NCBI GenBank assembly: GCA_022828595.1
Contig: JAKGHH010000001.1
Coordinates: 124,570,999-124,634,998 of the forward strand
Direction of reading: 5' to 3'
Source of the DNA: Nelumbo lutea
Lineage: Eukaryota; Streptophyta; Magnoliopsida; Proteales; Nelumbonaceae
Length of the DNA stretch: 64,000 nucleotides
Part shown: piece by piece, positions 12,431 through 35,545 of the stretch
Numbering within the stretch: position 1 is the first letter of the stretch
Layout of the letters: each line of letters opens with the position of its first letter
Made by a program: the position numbers and the translations under genes
The notes under the pieces: model-generated
The model's database searches: none
The model's input: only the letters and a program-made list of their open reading frames with translations
Told to the model about the DNA's origin: nothing

Positions 12431-13838
12431 ATCAGCTACAACTTTTGGCATACCATGCTTGATCCTAATAATGGAATTAATAACAGATTCACTAATGTAT
12501 TTGATCATATCTATATCTTTCCATCATATCCATGCATTTCCAAAACATGTTTATATTTGTATCTATATCCAAGCTTATTGATACGATACTTGATATTAAT
12601 ATTCGATCTTTTCTTGCATCTCTTTTATTTTTCCAATGTGGGCCTCTTCACTCATACACTCAAAATTTGACTCTCAACAATATCCCCCTCATGTATGAAT
12701 CTCTTCTACATTAGTTATTCTATACTCCTCCTCAAAAGAAAGTTATAATTTCATCAAGTTTGATGTGTATCAATCAAGAGCCCTTCGCTCATTACCATAG
12801 GGAGCTATCACTTAGACACTAGGACCAAAACTAGGGAGCTTACAAACGTGCACAGTAACATAAAAGTGTGTTGTTACTTAAACCCACAGCACACTAAAGT
12901 AATAACAGTTAAGGATAGCTCGTTTCTCTCAACTCTCAAGTCCTGCATTTAACGTTTTAGTCATTATATTAAGGCGTATCCTAAAAGATAAATTCTTCAA
13001 ATTTCACCGGGTGGGGGGCCTTGATTGGTCAAACTCTCAAACGTGAGAGTGGATTTAGTGGTTTGACCTAGGGGCATTTTCCAATGTTCTTTTTTCTTGT
13101 TTGTTTTTTTCGTTCTAAAAATAAATCACAACCATTTGGTTTGAAAATAAATTGTTTTTCAAAATAAAAACACAAAAGCATATTCTTATTGTGTAGATGT
13201 TTTCTGTTCTCAAATGTTTTAGGAGTGAAATTTTGTTTTCGTTTTAGAAATATAATTTTCATGATTTATTTTTGGAAACAAAACGATCTTATTTTCACTT
13301 CTCAAAACAAAAACAAAGTTAAATAACGTGATTTTTTTTTTATATATTTTGCTGACATGACAATTTTGGAAAACAAGTTAGAACATTCATATTCACATTA
13401 ACATTGTCGAACATCTTCCTAGATTCTAAAAATCATGGTTAGGACTCAAGTAAACCTGTTTTTGTATGGATTTGAGTCTTAACCATGATTCTTATCACTT
13501 CTACCCTTGCTATGCTAAGGAGGTTAGGAGGTGGGATTTGGAATACGTGTATGAAAAGGATGCCATTTAAGATCAGAAACTACAACTGATTTGCTCACCG
13601 TTCAAGTGCCCGTTTGGGAGGGCTATGGCTTCTGGCTTTGCAAGGTAGGCCCCACATGGATATTCATGAAGCTATGTTTTGTGAAAAACTCAAAAAGCCC
13701 AAAAACATTCTTAAATTAAGCTGAGAAATCAATTTTACGGTGGAGTTGGTTTTGGTAACTTATTCGTAGTGGCTCAATGAATGCAATTCAATCAACACTG
13801 AAGCCCTTGTAAACAGACTAGAACAAGATCTGGTTGTA
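12431..13838. other. Intergenic, nothing recognised
   Basis: AT-rich sequence. An inverted pair of phrases near 13441 and 13480 (aggactcaagt; gagtcttaaccatgatt) hints at another small foldback element, but its ends are not clear. No gene was seen. Confidence 0.4.
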
Positions 13839-14542
13839 TAGGGGTGTTCATAATGTGAGTCAAACAGACTAAACCAGCCTGATCCAATCCGATTTGGTTG
13901 ATTTTTTAAAATCGTCGGTCGGTTTCAGTTCTTGTAAGTAAATAAACTGATAGATTGGGTCGGTTTCGGTTTTTAAGTGTGAAAATTGAAACCAACCCAA
14001 ATCGAACCGAACATGTAATCTAAAATGTGTTTCCAACTTTCCATTCTTGGCTATTGCTCCTTACTCTTTAGTCCTTTTCTAACCTAGTTAATTGCTTTAA
14101 GTTTAAGTAACAATAGTCAAATGGGGAATTGATTTTGTTTTGGGTTTTGATTGTTATTTCTTTTTTCCAATACTTCCTTTTTTTACAGATTTGAAATAAG
14201 ACTAACACTTTTATCTATTGCCTTTTTGGGACCAGCAAGACTTATAAGAAAGATCCCTAAGGTTTAAACTTACCAAACTTGGGGAGAAATTTCTGTCATG
14301 CACAGTTGCACACACTACACGGCCTTTTGTTTGGGTCTGAGTCACCTGACCCATCTGAAATCTGTAAATTCCCCAAACTGACTAACTAAACCGACAAATT
14401 GGCCCAAACCGATCCTTCATATTTGGGTTGGTTTTACTTCAGAGTTGGTTGGTTTCGGCTGGCTGAATAAGCAACCTGACCATGTCAAGTTGGTTGAACA
14501 AAATCACTGAAACTGACCCAACCCGCCCTGTGAATACCCCTA
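13839..14542. mobile_element. Candidate hAT-like non-autonomous element (taggggtgttca ends)
   Basis: Ends taggggtgttca and tgaatacccccta-like (tgaataccccta) form an inverted pair. Both sub-terminal regions are rich in cggttt/aaaccg phrases on opposite strands. No clear 8-bp flanking duplication was found, so the limits are less certain than for the other MITEs. Confidence 0.5.
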
Positions 14543-15837
14543 CAAGTTGAATGGAATGGTAAAAGTTTATGAACTCCTAGAAGGTTGGAAACTGTCGAAG
14601 TTAAATTTTAACACAACCATTTAAACGCCCCAAGGCAAGTGCAGGATTCCATACATCAAATCCAAGCAAGGGTGGTGAACCAACAGAAACTGGAGAAAGG
14701 TGATGATGTAGGAGAACAAACAAATAAGTTGGAGTATGCAAGGACCACCTGAAGTTTAAATGAGACTCACGATCTCTTAACAATTACCTTCTAAAATGCA
14801 ATTGGGAAATCCAGACTTGATGGATCTCAGTGAAAGATATCGAAGAACATGTTGTGGGCTGATGTATTGTTTCATTTGACACCACATACTTGACCCCCCT
14901 CCCTCCCAAAAAAAAACACCAAAAGATTTGTCATTCACACCTTCCTTTTGTTGGAGCAAACCATCAAGCACAATCCGTGTTGTTGGGTTAAAGTTTTCCT
15001 GCAAATGAATCAGTAGTCAATTTATTTGGTTATTCCACAGACCTTCCATCCTCAACGCATGTTGCAGATTATTGAAATAGTTAGAAAAAACTACATGGAC
15101 ATGAAGCAATTATAGGAGAAACAAGTAATATAGTTTATTCAAAATTTCAAACCAAACACAGCCTAATTGTTTAAGAGAAGATGAATTAGAAACCGCTTGG
15201 AAAGATAATGATCCAAATTCATGGCGTTAGGCCTGGTTTATCTGCAGTGCAATATCATTTGCACTGATGCAAAAGTATGGAGTGCAAATAATAAATTCTG
15301 ATTCATTTTTGCTTCAACTTTTACCCTTTTTATGTTTCAAGGTGTTTTGATTCTCTCATTATAGGCTTAATTTGACTACAACCGAAAGGCTTTCAAAACT
15401 TGGAGAATGACTAGATGGCAGTAAATAGAAGACGTATCCTTTTTTAGGCCTCAGAAGTCCAACCATGCCGTTGATAGAAGACTTCTGTGCATTTATGACT
15501 TCTCTAGAACATATTAGTATTTAGAAGTCAAATTCTGAACTGTTTTAACCAATAGCGGGTTAAACTTAAGATGGTAACAATTGAACCTCATATACATTGT
15601 CAGATCAACTAATCCATTCCCTCGAATGATTTTGAACTCAACTCTTCATTATCTTCAAGCTTTTACAAGAGAACAACTCCAACCGTAGCCCTACAGGAAC
15701 ACCTTATGCATCCGGCTTCAGCTGTCACAAATTTACACTAATCAACTGAATTTGGCCTTTTAAACCCAATGGATCTATGTTGCTACACTACTAGAAGTTA
15801 GTTTTCGATCAGAAGGCAGACATTTTGTATTAATAAT
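14543..15837. other. Intergenic, nothing recognised
   Basis: No gene or delimited repeat was recognised. The region lies 3' of the TPI gene. Confidence 0.4.
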
Positions 15838-15843
15838 TTTATT
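15838..15843 (-). terminator. Putative poly(A) signal of the TPI gene
   Basis: AATAAA on the minus strand, about 220 nt after the TPI stop codon and a plausible distance for a plant 3' UTR. Confidence 0.4.
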
Positions 15844-16061
15844 TATCAATTAAATCCCAATCAGAAATATAGTACTAATTTCAGAAAAGTTGGACACTCA
15901 AACAGAAAACCTTGACCTTTTCCTTCTTCCTGGGAGGGGAAAACTGGCTCATGATCACCACTCAAGAAATGCTCATAGTTTGATTACACTATATTGCTAA
16001 CTGGAATACCCCTTATTCAGCTTTCAATTGACAATTTTGTACACTGGTTCATCAACAATGA

Positions 16062-27854
<11,793 letters not shown>

Positions 27855-28616
27855 TTCTCAGATCTTCCTCAGCTACTGATGATGCAGCTTCTTCTTCCCA
27901 GGAGGACACCCTACGCTGTGGCTACGACAAACCAACGGTCATCCGAGCGAGTTTTCACTTTAAAAAGACTACGGTATCAGCGTTGTGGTTTTCAGGTAAA
28001 CACAAGACGGAAAAGAGAAGGAAAAAAATCTGAAAACGTACACAAAGCTGACGAATTCGGACCTGCTCCTGACAAATCGCGCCTCACACAGAGAACGTTT
28101 CATCCGTGAATCTGAAGCATCTCCCATCATTAAAAATTTACGATTACCGAATTGTTCTAGATGCACGACTGAAACGTGCTGTGACGTTGAGGACCAGATC
28201 TGAACTCAACTAATCCGGACAAGACAGATTCGGGATGGAACCTCGCTGGCTGTTGCTCTACGACCAACGCCTTTTCTATCTTCTTCTACTTTTTTATTCT
28301 TACTTTTTTTAATAGGATAATACTAAAGTCCTCGTCCTTTCGCCACGTGTTTAATGAAAATGAAACCAAAGTATTTTTCGGATTGGTGGGGTGGTCACGG
28401 ATTCAAATACACGTGTGTCCACGCCCACCAGTCGCGCAATTTTAACTTTTAACAAATGCCAGATTAGTAAAGGTTATTGGAACGGGCTTTGCCCTGACCC
28501 AAACCGGATTCATAATTTTGGGGATTGGGGTCCAATAAGAGTCCAGATCTTCTATCCACATCTACCCAGATCACAATGGTACATGAAAAACATCCCGGGT
28601 AGGTGTGGACAAAGTT
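27855..28616 (-). promoter_or_regulatory. Upstream region of TPI (5' UTR and promoter expected)
   Basis: The 760 bp between the TPI start codon and the nearest upstream transposon. No convincing TATA box or named cis-element could be fixed by eye, and the transcription start is unknown. Assigned by position only. Confidence 0.35.
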
Positions 28617-28789
28617 GTCATGAGCAAGGATTTTAAAATGGACTAGAAGAACGAACCGGTCAGGGCACCATTTTCCGGTTCGACGGTCAATTATCCGGGT
28701 CGAACGGTTTGACTCGTGACGTCATAAATAAATAAAAAACAAAAAATATTTATATGTGATAAAAAATAACAAATAACTCTCTCGCGTCT

Positions 28790-29085
28790 CTTCCCTTTAA
28801 AAAGAGTCTTGACTAATACCTTGGCGGCATTGAGCCAGGTTTTTATCTTAAGGTCTAAGACATCCCAAATTTCCAATCATCTTTTGGATACGAGAGGAGG
28901 TGAGCTGCTCGATTCCAAGATGCTAGAGACCTTTGATCTTTTTACTGTAGCTCGAGGAAGTCATGCAATCGGCGATGGACTTGAGATCCGAAATTGCGAG
29001 CGTGGAAGCTTGCTCGGCCTCGGACATAGAGTGAGCAACGACATGGACGTCGTCTTCATAAGTGTCATCGTAATCGGAGGTGCTG
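28790..29085 (-). pseudogene. Captured EXO70 (exocyst subunit) fragment
   Basis: Minus-strand translation gives ISDLKSIADCMTSSSYSK, then (after a stop) HLGIEQLTSSRIQKM, then in another frame WDVLDLKIKTWLNAAKVLVK TLF. This order and wording match the central part of plant EXO70 proteins of the H type (consensus like LKSIADCMISSGY, LGVEKLSSSQIQKMDW, LKIKNWLNAVKVAVKTLF). It contains at least one stop and one frameshift and lacks the connecting segment around ECVKIYK. EXO70 subunits tether secretory vesicles; this copy cannot encode one. It lies wholly inside the hAT-like element. Confidence 0.8.
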
Positions 29086-29240
29086 GACGGAGGCGGAGAC
29101 GAGGGAGGAGCGGTTGGAGATGGATTTGGGATAGAGATGATCAAGACGATCGCGATTCGGGATCGAGATGATCGCGAACGGCGACAGTGGGCTTGGTTGC
29201 CAATGCCCCGTGCCGAGTTCCGCTGCAAGCTCGCCGTTCG

Positions 29241-29395
29241 CCGCTGCAAGTGTTGGTGAGGGTGAAGTATTTTATTTTTTGTTCGTCGTTCGCATTTCGC
29301 CATTGCAAATCGCAGCTACAAGTGCTGATGAGGGTGAGGTATTTTATTTTTTGTTCACCGTTCGCCGTTTGCCGTTCGTCGCTGCAAGTGCTAAA
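29241..29395. repeat. About 70-bp tandem repeat, a little over 2 copies
   Basis: Two units with gctgcaagtg, gagggtgaagtattttattt and gttcgccgttcg phrases, starting at about 29243 and 29314, plus a partial third at 29381. Located inside the EXO70-bearing element. Confidence 0.8.
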
Positions 29396-29823
29396 GGGAG
29401 TAAGGGATTCGAGCGGTTCGACCGCCCAGTTCAGCGATTTTTTGACTTTTCTAACGTTTTTTAACAATTTCCGGTTTTTAGTAAAATCGGACTCAGGGAA
29501 TGACCAATTACCGATTTTCTGGTCCGACCGTCCGGTCCGGTTCGGTTTTGAAAACCATGATCATGAGAGAGTTTCTGGGCCAACAACACGTTCATGGTAG
29601 TATACCGCTCATGTTTTTGTTTTTGGTCAAAATAAATTAGGGGGCAATTACTAATTTACCCACTCTCGTGATAGCGTGGCATTCCCAAAAACTCTCTCTC
29701 AAGTTTTACCCCTAAATCAATGTAAAATTGCATGCATGTCACTTTTTGAGTTGAGAATGAAAATAAAATTGACAATTTGACACCGATTTTATGATGTAAA
29801 AACTTTTTTTTTTTTCTAGATCA

Positions 29824-30146
29824 CTAGTGGAATGGCCCATGCGATGCACGGGGTATTTGATATTGATGGTGATATTTGACTATTCTTTTACATATCGGGT
29901 ATAGATTTGTAATTTATGTTTTTTTTTCAATTTTTATGATTTACTGTTTTTTTGTAAATTTTCTATGTATTTCTTTGTTTTTTATAATTTATATTATTTT
30001 TTTCATTTTATGTGTTTTCTCATAATTATTTTGCAATAACATATATATAATGGGAAAAATAGAAAGTTGAGGGTAAAGTTGTAAAGTAAAATTAGGGTGT
30101 TTTGACCAAACCAATTGCAACAATTCTCATTTTTTAGTATATAAGA
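29824..30146 (-). mobile_element. Small non-autonomous Helitron with both ends
   Basis: Read on the minus strand, it begins TCTTATATACTAAAAA (5' end at 30146) and ends with a hairpin (stem 29836-29842/29846-29852, ccgtgc-type) eight bases before a terminal CTAG (29827-29824). It is flanked by A on the 5' side (30147) and T on the 3' side (29823). TC start, hairpin, CTRR end and A/T insertion site are the diagnostic features of Helitrons. 323 bp, no protein. Confidence 0.8.
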
Positions 30147-30209
30147 TATACATGGTATAGAAATTTTTATGATTTTCTATATTTTTTTGTAAATTTTTTG
30201 TGTATTTCA

Positions 30210-31740
30210 CATTCTCATTTTTTTAGCATGGTATAGAAATTTTTATGATTTTCTATTTTTTTGTAAATGCTTTTGTGTATTTCTTTGTTTTTTTTTTTGT
30301 TTTATAATTTATATTGTTTTCTTTATTTTGAGGAGAAAGGTGCATAGGATAAAGAGACGCCATTTCTATTTCCTCTTTCTTATTGTGAAGTAGGGGGAAT
30401 GGATAAGATATACACCATACTGAGAGGGATTTAAAGGAGAGAACTGGGTTTTAGAATTTATTTATTTGCTTCACATGTGAATGATAATATTTGGCCTTTT
30501 GCCGCATGTCGTTCTGCTCATTAATAATGGGGTCGTTCTTTGCATATCTAACGGTTAGCATTTGGATATAGGTTGATCTTGATTCGTTTATATTCGGATT
30601 TGAATTGAACATCTGTTTGATTTTTGTAGAAGAGTCTGGATCTCCTGCCAACAAAACACATTCCAAACCCTTACGACCCTACCAAGTACCAAACCGCTAC
30701 AGTATTACGTTGGTAGGGTGTTAGATTATTGGATTGGCCTAATAATCATCAAGAAAAAAGCACCCCAAAACAAATCAATAACCTAAAAGCATTTCCCGAT
30801 CCAATACAACTTATTATGTTAATGGAGACAATCAAAATAGAGGAGAAATGGGAAAAAATACCTAAAAAAATAGGGAGAAAACCAAAAAAGGCTTCATTTA
30901 AAAATCTAATTGATTGTTCGATGATGAAAATAGAGAGGTCAAAAAAATCCATTACTCCCTTCAATTTGAATTCTTGGGTTTTGAGCAAACCATTCGATAC
31001 TTGACACATGTTGGTTTTAATCAATGAAGAGGTTCATCAATTATGCCTGACGTGAATAGGCCTGTTAATGATACCCGAAAATCCGAGGCCCAATTCGACA
31101 TCCAATCTTATCATCCTGGATTCAGATTACGTATTTATGTAACCTGATTAGATTGGGATGTTACAATCTACATCCAATTAATAATCAGATCAAATTTGGA
31201 TTTGACCCAATATGATTTGATTAAAATTTGAATATGATTATATTATAATATTTTATTAATTTTAATATATAAATTCTATATTATTATATTAAATTTTATA
31301 AAAATATATTTTAAATATTATATTATATATGAATTTATATATAATAAAATTAGTATGTTATATTTATATTAATTTATTATATATAAAAGTTGAAAATAAA
31401 TATTTTTTTTATTTTAGTGGCATTTTAGAGAATCTAAAGTGGAGTTGGATTAAATTTGAATCCGATATGAGTTTGTTAGGATTCAATTCGAATATGAGTC
31501 TCTAAATCCAATCGAATTTCGAATCAAATTTGAATGTAGGTTCTTAATATTCGGTTCGGATGCAGATTTTGCTACATCCAATCAGAACCCAATCCGATTG
31601 CAGCCTTATTGGGGAGAAGATCAGATAAGGCCTAAGGGGAGAGAGAGGAGTAGGTTCCATAGTGGTTTTATTATTATTTTATTTGTTACAAGCATGAACC
31701 GTTAACTAAATAAAATTGGAAAAATAAAAAACTATTATTA
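30210..31740. repeat. Duplicated block, copy A (interrupted)
   Basis: Colinear with 31890-32790: the phrases ttttgaggagaaaggt, gtagggggaatggataag, ttacgttggtagggtgttagatta, acttgacacatgttgg and gttcatcaatt all recur in order. Copy A carries an extra segment at about 31045-31607 absent from copy B. No coding potential was recognised. Confidence 0.8.
31045..31607. mobile_element. Insertion inside duplicated block copy A
   Basis: Present in copy A and missing from copy B, between gttcatcaattat and attggggagaagatcag. The edges read cctgttaatgatacccg and attgcagcctta. The interior holds repeated aatccgatt/aatcggat motifs on opposite strands, like the gcagccct-ended element at 19784-20591. Precise borders and TSD are uncertain. 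Confidence 0.5.
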
Positions 31741-31747
31741 TTTTATT

Positions 31748-33075
31748 TGTTTTATCCAATTACAAGTGTTAATTGTTAATTAAATAAAATTAGAAAACTG
31801 AAAAAGGGTAAACATGGAAAGTGAAAATCAAGCTTTTTCACGAAACATTGTCACTATCCTCATTTTTATAAATGGTACAAACAACATTCTCATTTTTTAG
31901 TATGGTATAGAAATTTTTATGAATTTCTATTTTTTTTTAATTTTTTACATATTTCTTTGTTTTTTCTATAATTTATATTGTTTTCTTCATTTTGAGGAGA
32001 AAGGTACGTAGGATAAGAGAGATGTCATTTCTACTTCCTACTGTAAAGTAGGGGGAGTGGATAAGATATACACTATACAGAGAAGGGTTTAAAGGAGAGA
32101 ATTGGGGTTTTAGGTTTTACGTCTTCGCTTCATGTGTGAATGATGACATTTGGCCTTTTGGCTCCTATTGTTCTGCTCATCAATGGTGGGGTCGTTATTT
32201 ACATATCTAATGCTTAGCATTAGGATATAGGTTAATCCTGATTCATTTATATTTGGATTCGAATCGAACATCCATTCGATTTATATAGAAAAATTCAGAT
32301 CTCCTACCAACAAAATGCATTCCAAACCCCTATAGCCCTACCAAGTACGATCCCTACGATATTACGTTGGTAGGGTGTTAGATTATCGGGTTGGCCCAAT
32401 GATCATCGAGAAAAAACACTTAAAATGAATCAATATAATGAACCTAAGAGCATTTCTTGATCCAATACAACTTATTAGGTTAAGAGAGACAATTGAAAAA
32501 AAAATTAGGGAGAAAAAAAGCTTCATTTAATCATCTTATTGTTCCCTGATGAAAAGAGAGGTAAAAAAAATCAATTCTTCCCTTCAATTCAAATTCGTGG
32601 TTTGGGCAAATTATCCGATACTTGACACGTGTTGGCTCTAATCAATGAAGAGGTTCATTAAGTAGGTGTTTCGAGAGAATATCAGATAAGGCAAGGAATA
32701 GGTTCCATAGTAGTCTTATTGTTATTTTATTTGTTTTATGCAATTACAAGTATTAACTGTTAATTAAATAAAATTGAAAAATAAAAAATATAACAAAGGG
32801 TATAAATGGAAAGTGAAAATCAAACTTTAAAATAAAATAAAAAAACATGATAAAGGGTAAAAATGAAAAATGAAAATCAGGCTTTTTGACAAAACATTGT
32901 CACCATCCTCATTTTTATAAATGAGAAAATGATGAGATGCAGAGATTATCCAATTACAAGTGTTAACTGTTGATTAAATAGAATTGGAAAAATAAAAAAA
33001 AACATAATAAAAGGTAAAAATGGAAAGTAAAAAATCAGGCTTTTGATGGAACATTGTCACCATCCTTAATTTTAT
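31748..33075. repeat. Three copies of a 130-170 bp AT-rich repeat
   Basis: The sequence caattacaagtgttaactgttaattaaat through cattgtcaccatcctcatttttata-like text occurs at about 31750-31880, 32745-32925 and 32945-33075. Read on the minus strand each starts with a phrase resembling Helitron 5' regions (taaaaatgaggatggtgac). They are probably Helitron-related remnants. Confidence 0.6.
31890..32790. repeat. Duplicated block, copy B
   Basis: The uninterrupted partner of copy A, in direct orientation, roughly 10-15% diverged by eye. The shared attctcattttttagta-like phrase at its left edge also occurs at the end of the Helitron at 29824-30146. Confidence 0.75.
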
Positions 33076-33362
33076 AAATGATACAGATATAGTATAATTG
33101 GAATTATAAAATCAGGGAAGGGGTAAATTTGGAATTATAAAATCAGCATTTTAAGAGGGGATAGGTTTGGAAATATGAAATCAAGAAAGGGTAGAATTGA
33201 AATGCTCATGGATTTCTCTTTTTTATAAATGGGTAAGAAATTAAACAGCCAATCATTAAGGTAAAAGCTTAAACTCTCATCTCTCTCTTCTTTTGACAAA
33301 GACGGTACATCGATCACTTCACATTTACTTTCTTTGTTATCAAACGATGTCTACCAATCTTA

Positions 33363-33559
33363 GCGTCCGTTTGGTTTATAGATGGAATCAGAGTGGTGTA
33401 TTCCTTCACCTGTTTGGTTCAACTTAAAATTGGAATTAGAATTACTATTGGCTAGAATAAAATTACATTTCCAAGGGAGGGAAGGGGATGACCATTTCTC
33501 TCGTATAGACCATTCTAATTCCAATTTCATACCCCTATATTTTCAAACCAAATGGACCC
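33363..33559. mobile_element. Tourist-type MITE (PIF/Harbinger)
   Basis: 197 bp. Ends gcgtccgtttggttt and aaaccaaatggaccc are inverted repeats, flanked by TTA on both sides (33360-33362 and 33560-33562), the PIF/Harbinger target duplication. A related element is at 58842-59142. Confidence 0.85.
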
Positions 33560-33672
33560 TTAGATCTTGTGAGAAAATATTATCTTTGATGCCATTTCAA
33601 ATCTTGTGAGAAGCACCATTTTTCCCTTCCATCTGTTATTGTGGATGATGAATGGGCAAATTCCATTCAAAC

Positions 33673-33842
33673 CATGGTTTTTAAAACCGACCCGGAGACC
33701 GAATCGGTCAATGGTCCGATTATCGGATTGGCCGGTTCTAACAAAAAATAAAAAAATTAACCGCCCAAGTCAGCAATTTACTGACAAAAATCAATGGTTT
33801 TAACGGGCTCTTAGTTTTTCGGATCCGGTTTTGAAAACCATG
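33673..33842. mobile_element. Small hAT-like MITE (catggtttt ends)
   Basis: 170 bp. Ends catggtttttaaaaccg and cggttttgaaaaccatg (inverted). Flanks attcaaac (33665-33672) and attcatac (33843-33850) match at 7 of 8. A short relative of the EXO70-carrying element at 28625-29559. Confidence 0.85.
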
Positions 33843-33850
33843 ATTCATAC

Positions 33851-35002
33851 GTAATAAATGTATGTAACTGGGTCTCGTGATCCAGTCCCCGTTATTTACA
33901 CTTAGCTAAACCGATGCATGCTTTATTTCCACCATATGCTTTTGCGTTTACACTGCCCACAATCATGTATAGGTATTTTCTAATCAATGAAGCTGCTTTT
34001 GTGTGCCAAAAAAAATAAAAAATACAAATGTAATGGAGGTAGGTGTGCTTTTCTCAGAAAATATCATGTCAGTGCCATATGAGTGTTTTAAGCTAATTAA
34101 TTTTTATTTGGCTAAACTAATTTGAGTAAACACGGTTGCACCTATTTTATCTCGGTTTTGGTGAAAAACACTTTGATACAAACAATTTTTTTAATGTCTA
34201 GGCTATGTATATTGGTGGTATAAATGCTGATTCAATACATAAATATATTCTAGTTTAATTTTGCAAGCCTTTGATAAGCATACATTTATGTATCAATAAT
34301 GACAGTTACCACACATATTTGCATTCATAATTGATAGATACAAGTTTATATCAATGTTTTGGATACAAACTTTGCGCTTCCGTCTATATAAAAAGGTGGA
34401 CTTCTATCTTGAAATCCGTGTTTATATACATTACAACCAAAATATCGATTGGTTATATTCATGAACTGAACTCGATAGAAAATTTTTTGAATGTACATAT
34501 TTGTTTTTTAATGGAAACAAATGCAACCTTAATATTTTTCAAAGGTGGTTTTATCTTATATAGAGTTAATAATGTCTACATGTATCAAATCATAATAAAC
34601 ACAAACAAATAACCGTATACCAGAGATTGTGTACAATTCACTTCTCTTCTGTTTTCCAAGATAAAGAAAGTTATTTCAGACGATAAATATGGATACCAAA
34701 CAAGCTTTCCAACTTTTCCTCAACGTTCTAATTTTTTATTAGTTTCTATCAAACCAAACACAGCCTTACAAAGAGGTTGAAAGTTTCTTGAAAGTCTACG
34801 AATCAAGCGGCTGCCGACTTGATCTGATTTACAATTACAACTTTTCACCAAACATAAAATAAAAACAAAGAAGGAAAAAAAAAATTAAACAAAAGAAGGC
34901 AAAGAAAATAGTAGCATTCAACGATTTACAACAGACGATGAATTTCGTCTCACGCCGGAAGAGGGTTGAATTTTGCGATTTGAATCGACCACATGCGATT
35001 AA
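33851..35002. other. Intergenic, nothing recognised
   Basis: AT-rich sequence. The longer open frames (34331-34612) have no recognisable domain or splice context. Confidence 0.4.
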
Positions 35003-35545
35003 ACCTGTTCATGGGCCGGGTAGCCCGACGGGCCAGCCCGGCCCAGCTCGGCCCCCGGACGGGCCTGAACACACATTTGAGCCTACGGGCCTAAAAGCCC
35101 AAACTCAACTATGTTGTGGGCAGGGCTCGGGATTTGTTAAAAAAGTCTGGCCTAAACCCAGTTCGGCCCGACCTATAGGCTAAATAAAAAAACCCTAATA
35201 TCCTAACCCCTCTTCTTATTCATCTCTTTCTTGTCTAAGCCAGTTAACTGAACATCTTCTCAGTTTTCACAGTGACTCACAATCTTACACTCTCAGGCAA
35301 ACATAAAACCGATGAACACTCATCGACACAACTAATAAACTCTGACAAACCGGTGTGAGTCCTCTCTCTCAAACACCAACTCAGCACCGGCAAATACAAT
35401 CACCAACGATGAGTCCTTTCTTCTGTTAGGTTGGGTTTTGGGTTTGGGCCCTGGTTTCGGGCTTTTTATCAGTGTTGGACTTGAATTCGGGCCTAATAAA
35501 ATCCTGTTTATAGAGAGTGAAAGCCCGCCCGGCCCATAAACAGGT
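35003..35545. mobile_element. MITE with gggccggg-rich inverted ends
   Basis: Ends acctgttcatgggccggg and cccggcccataaacaggt are inverted repeats with two mismatches. Both arms are rich in gggcc/cccg motifs. 543 bp, no coding capacity. No clear flanking duplication was found. Confidence 0.65.

Larger units (their letters stand above)
28625..29559. mobile_element. hAT-like non-autonomous element carrying an EXO70 fragment
   Basis: 935 bp. Ends caaggattttaaaatgg and (complement) catggttttcaaaaccg are imperfect inverted repeats. Flanking octamers gtcatgag (28617-28624) and atcatgag (29560-29567) agree at 7 of 8 positions. Sub-terminal cggttcg phrases match the small element at 33673-33842, so both belong to one family. 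The interior carries a captured host-gene fragment and a short tandem repeat, described separately. Confidence 0.75.

Noticed and set aside
29141..29600. Overlapping open frames on both strands of about 100-137 codons
   Set aside because: They lie in the tandem repeat of the EXO70-bearing transposon and show no conserved text apart from the decayed EXO70 piece.
34331..34612. 93-codon plus-strand frame
   Set aside because: No domain, no splice context, AT-rich surroundings.
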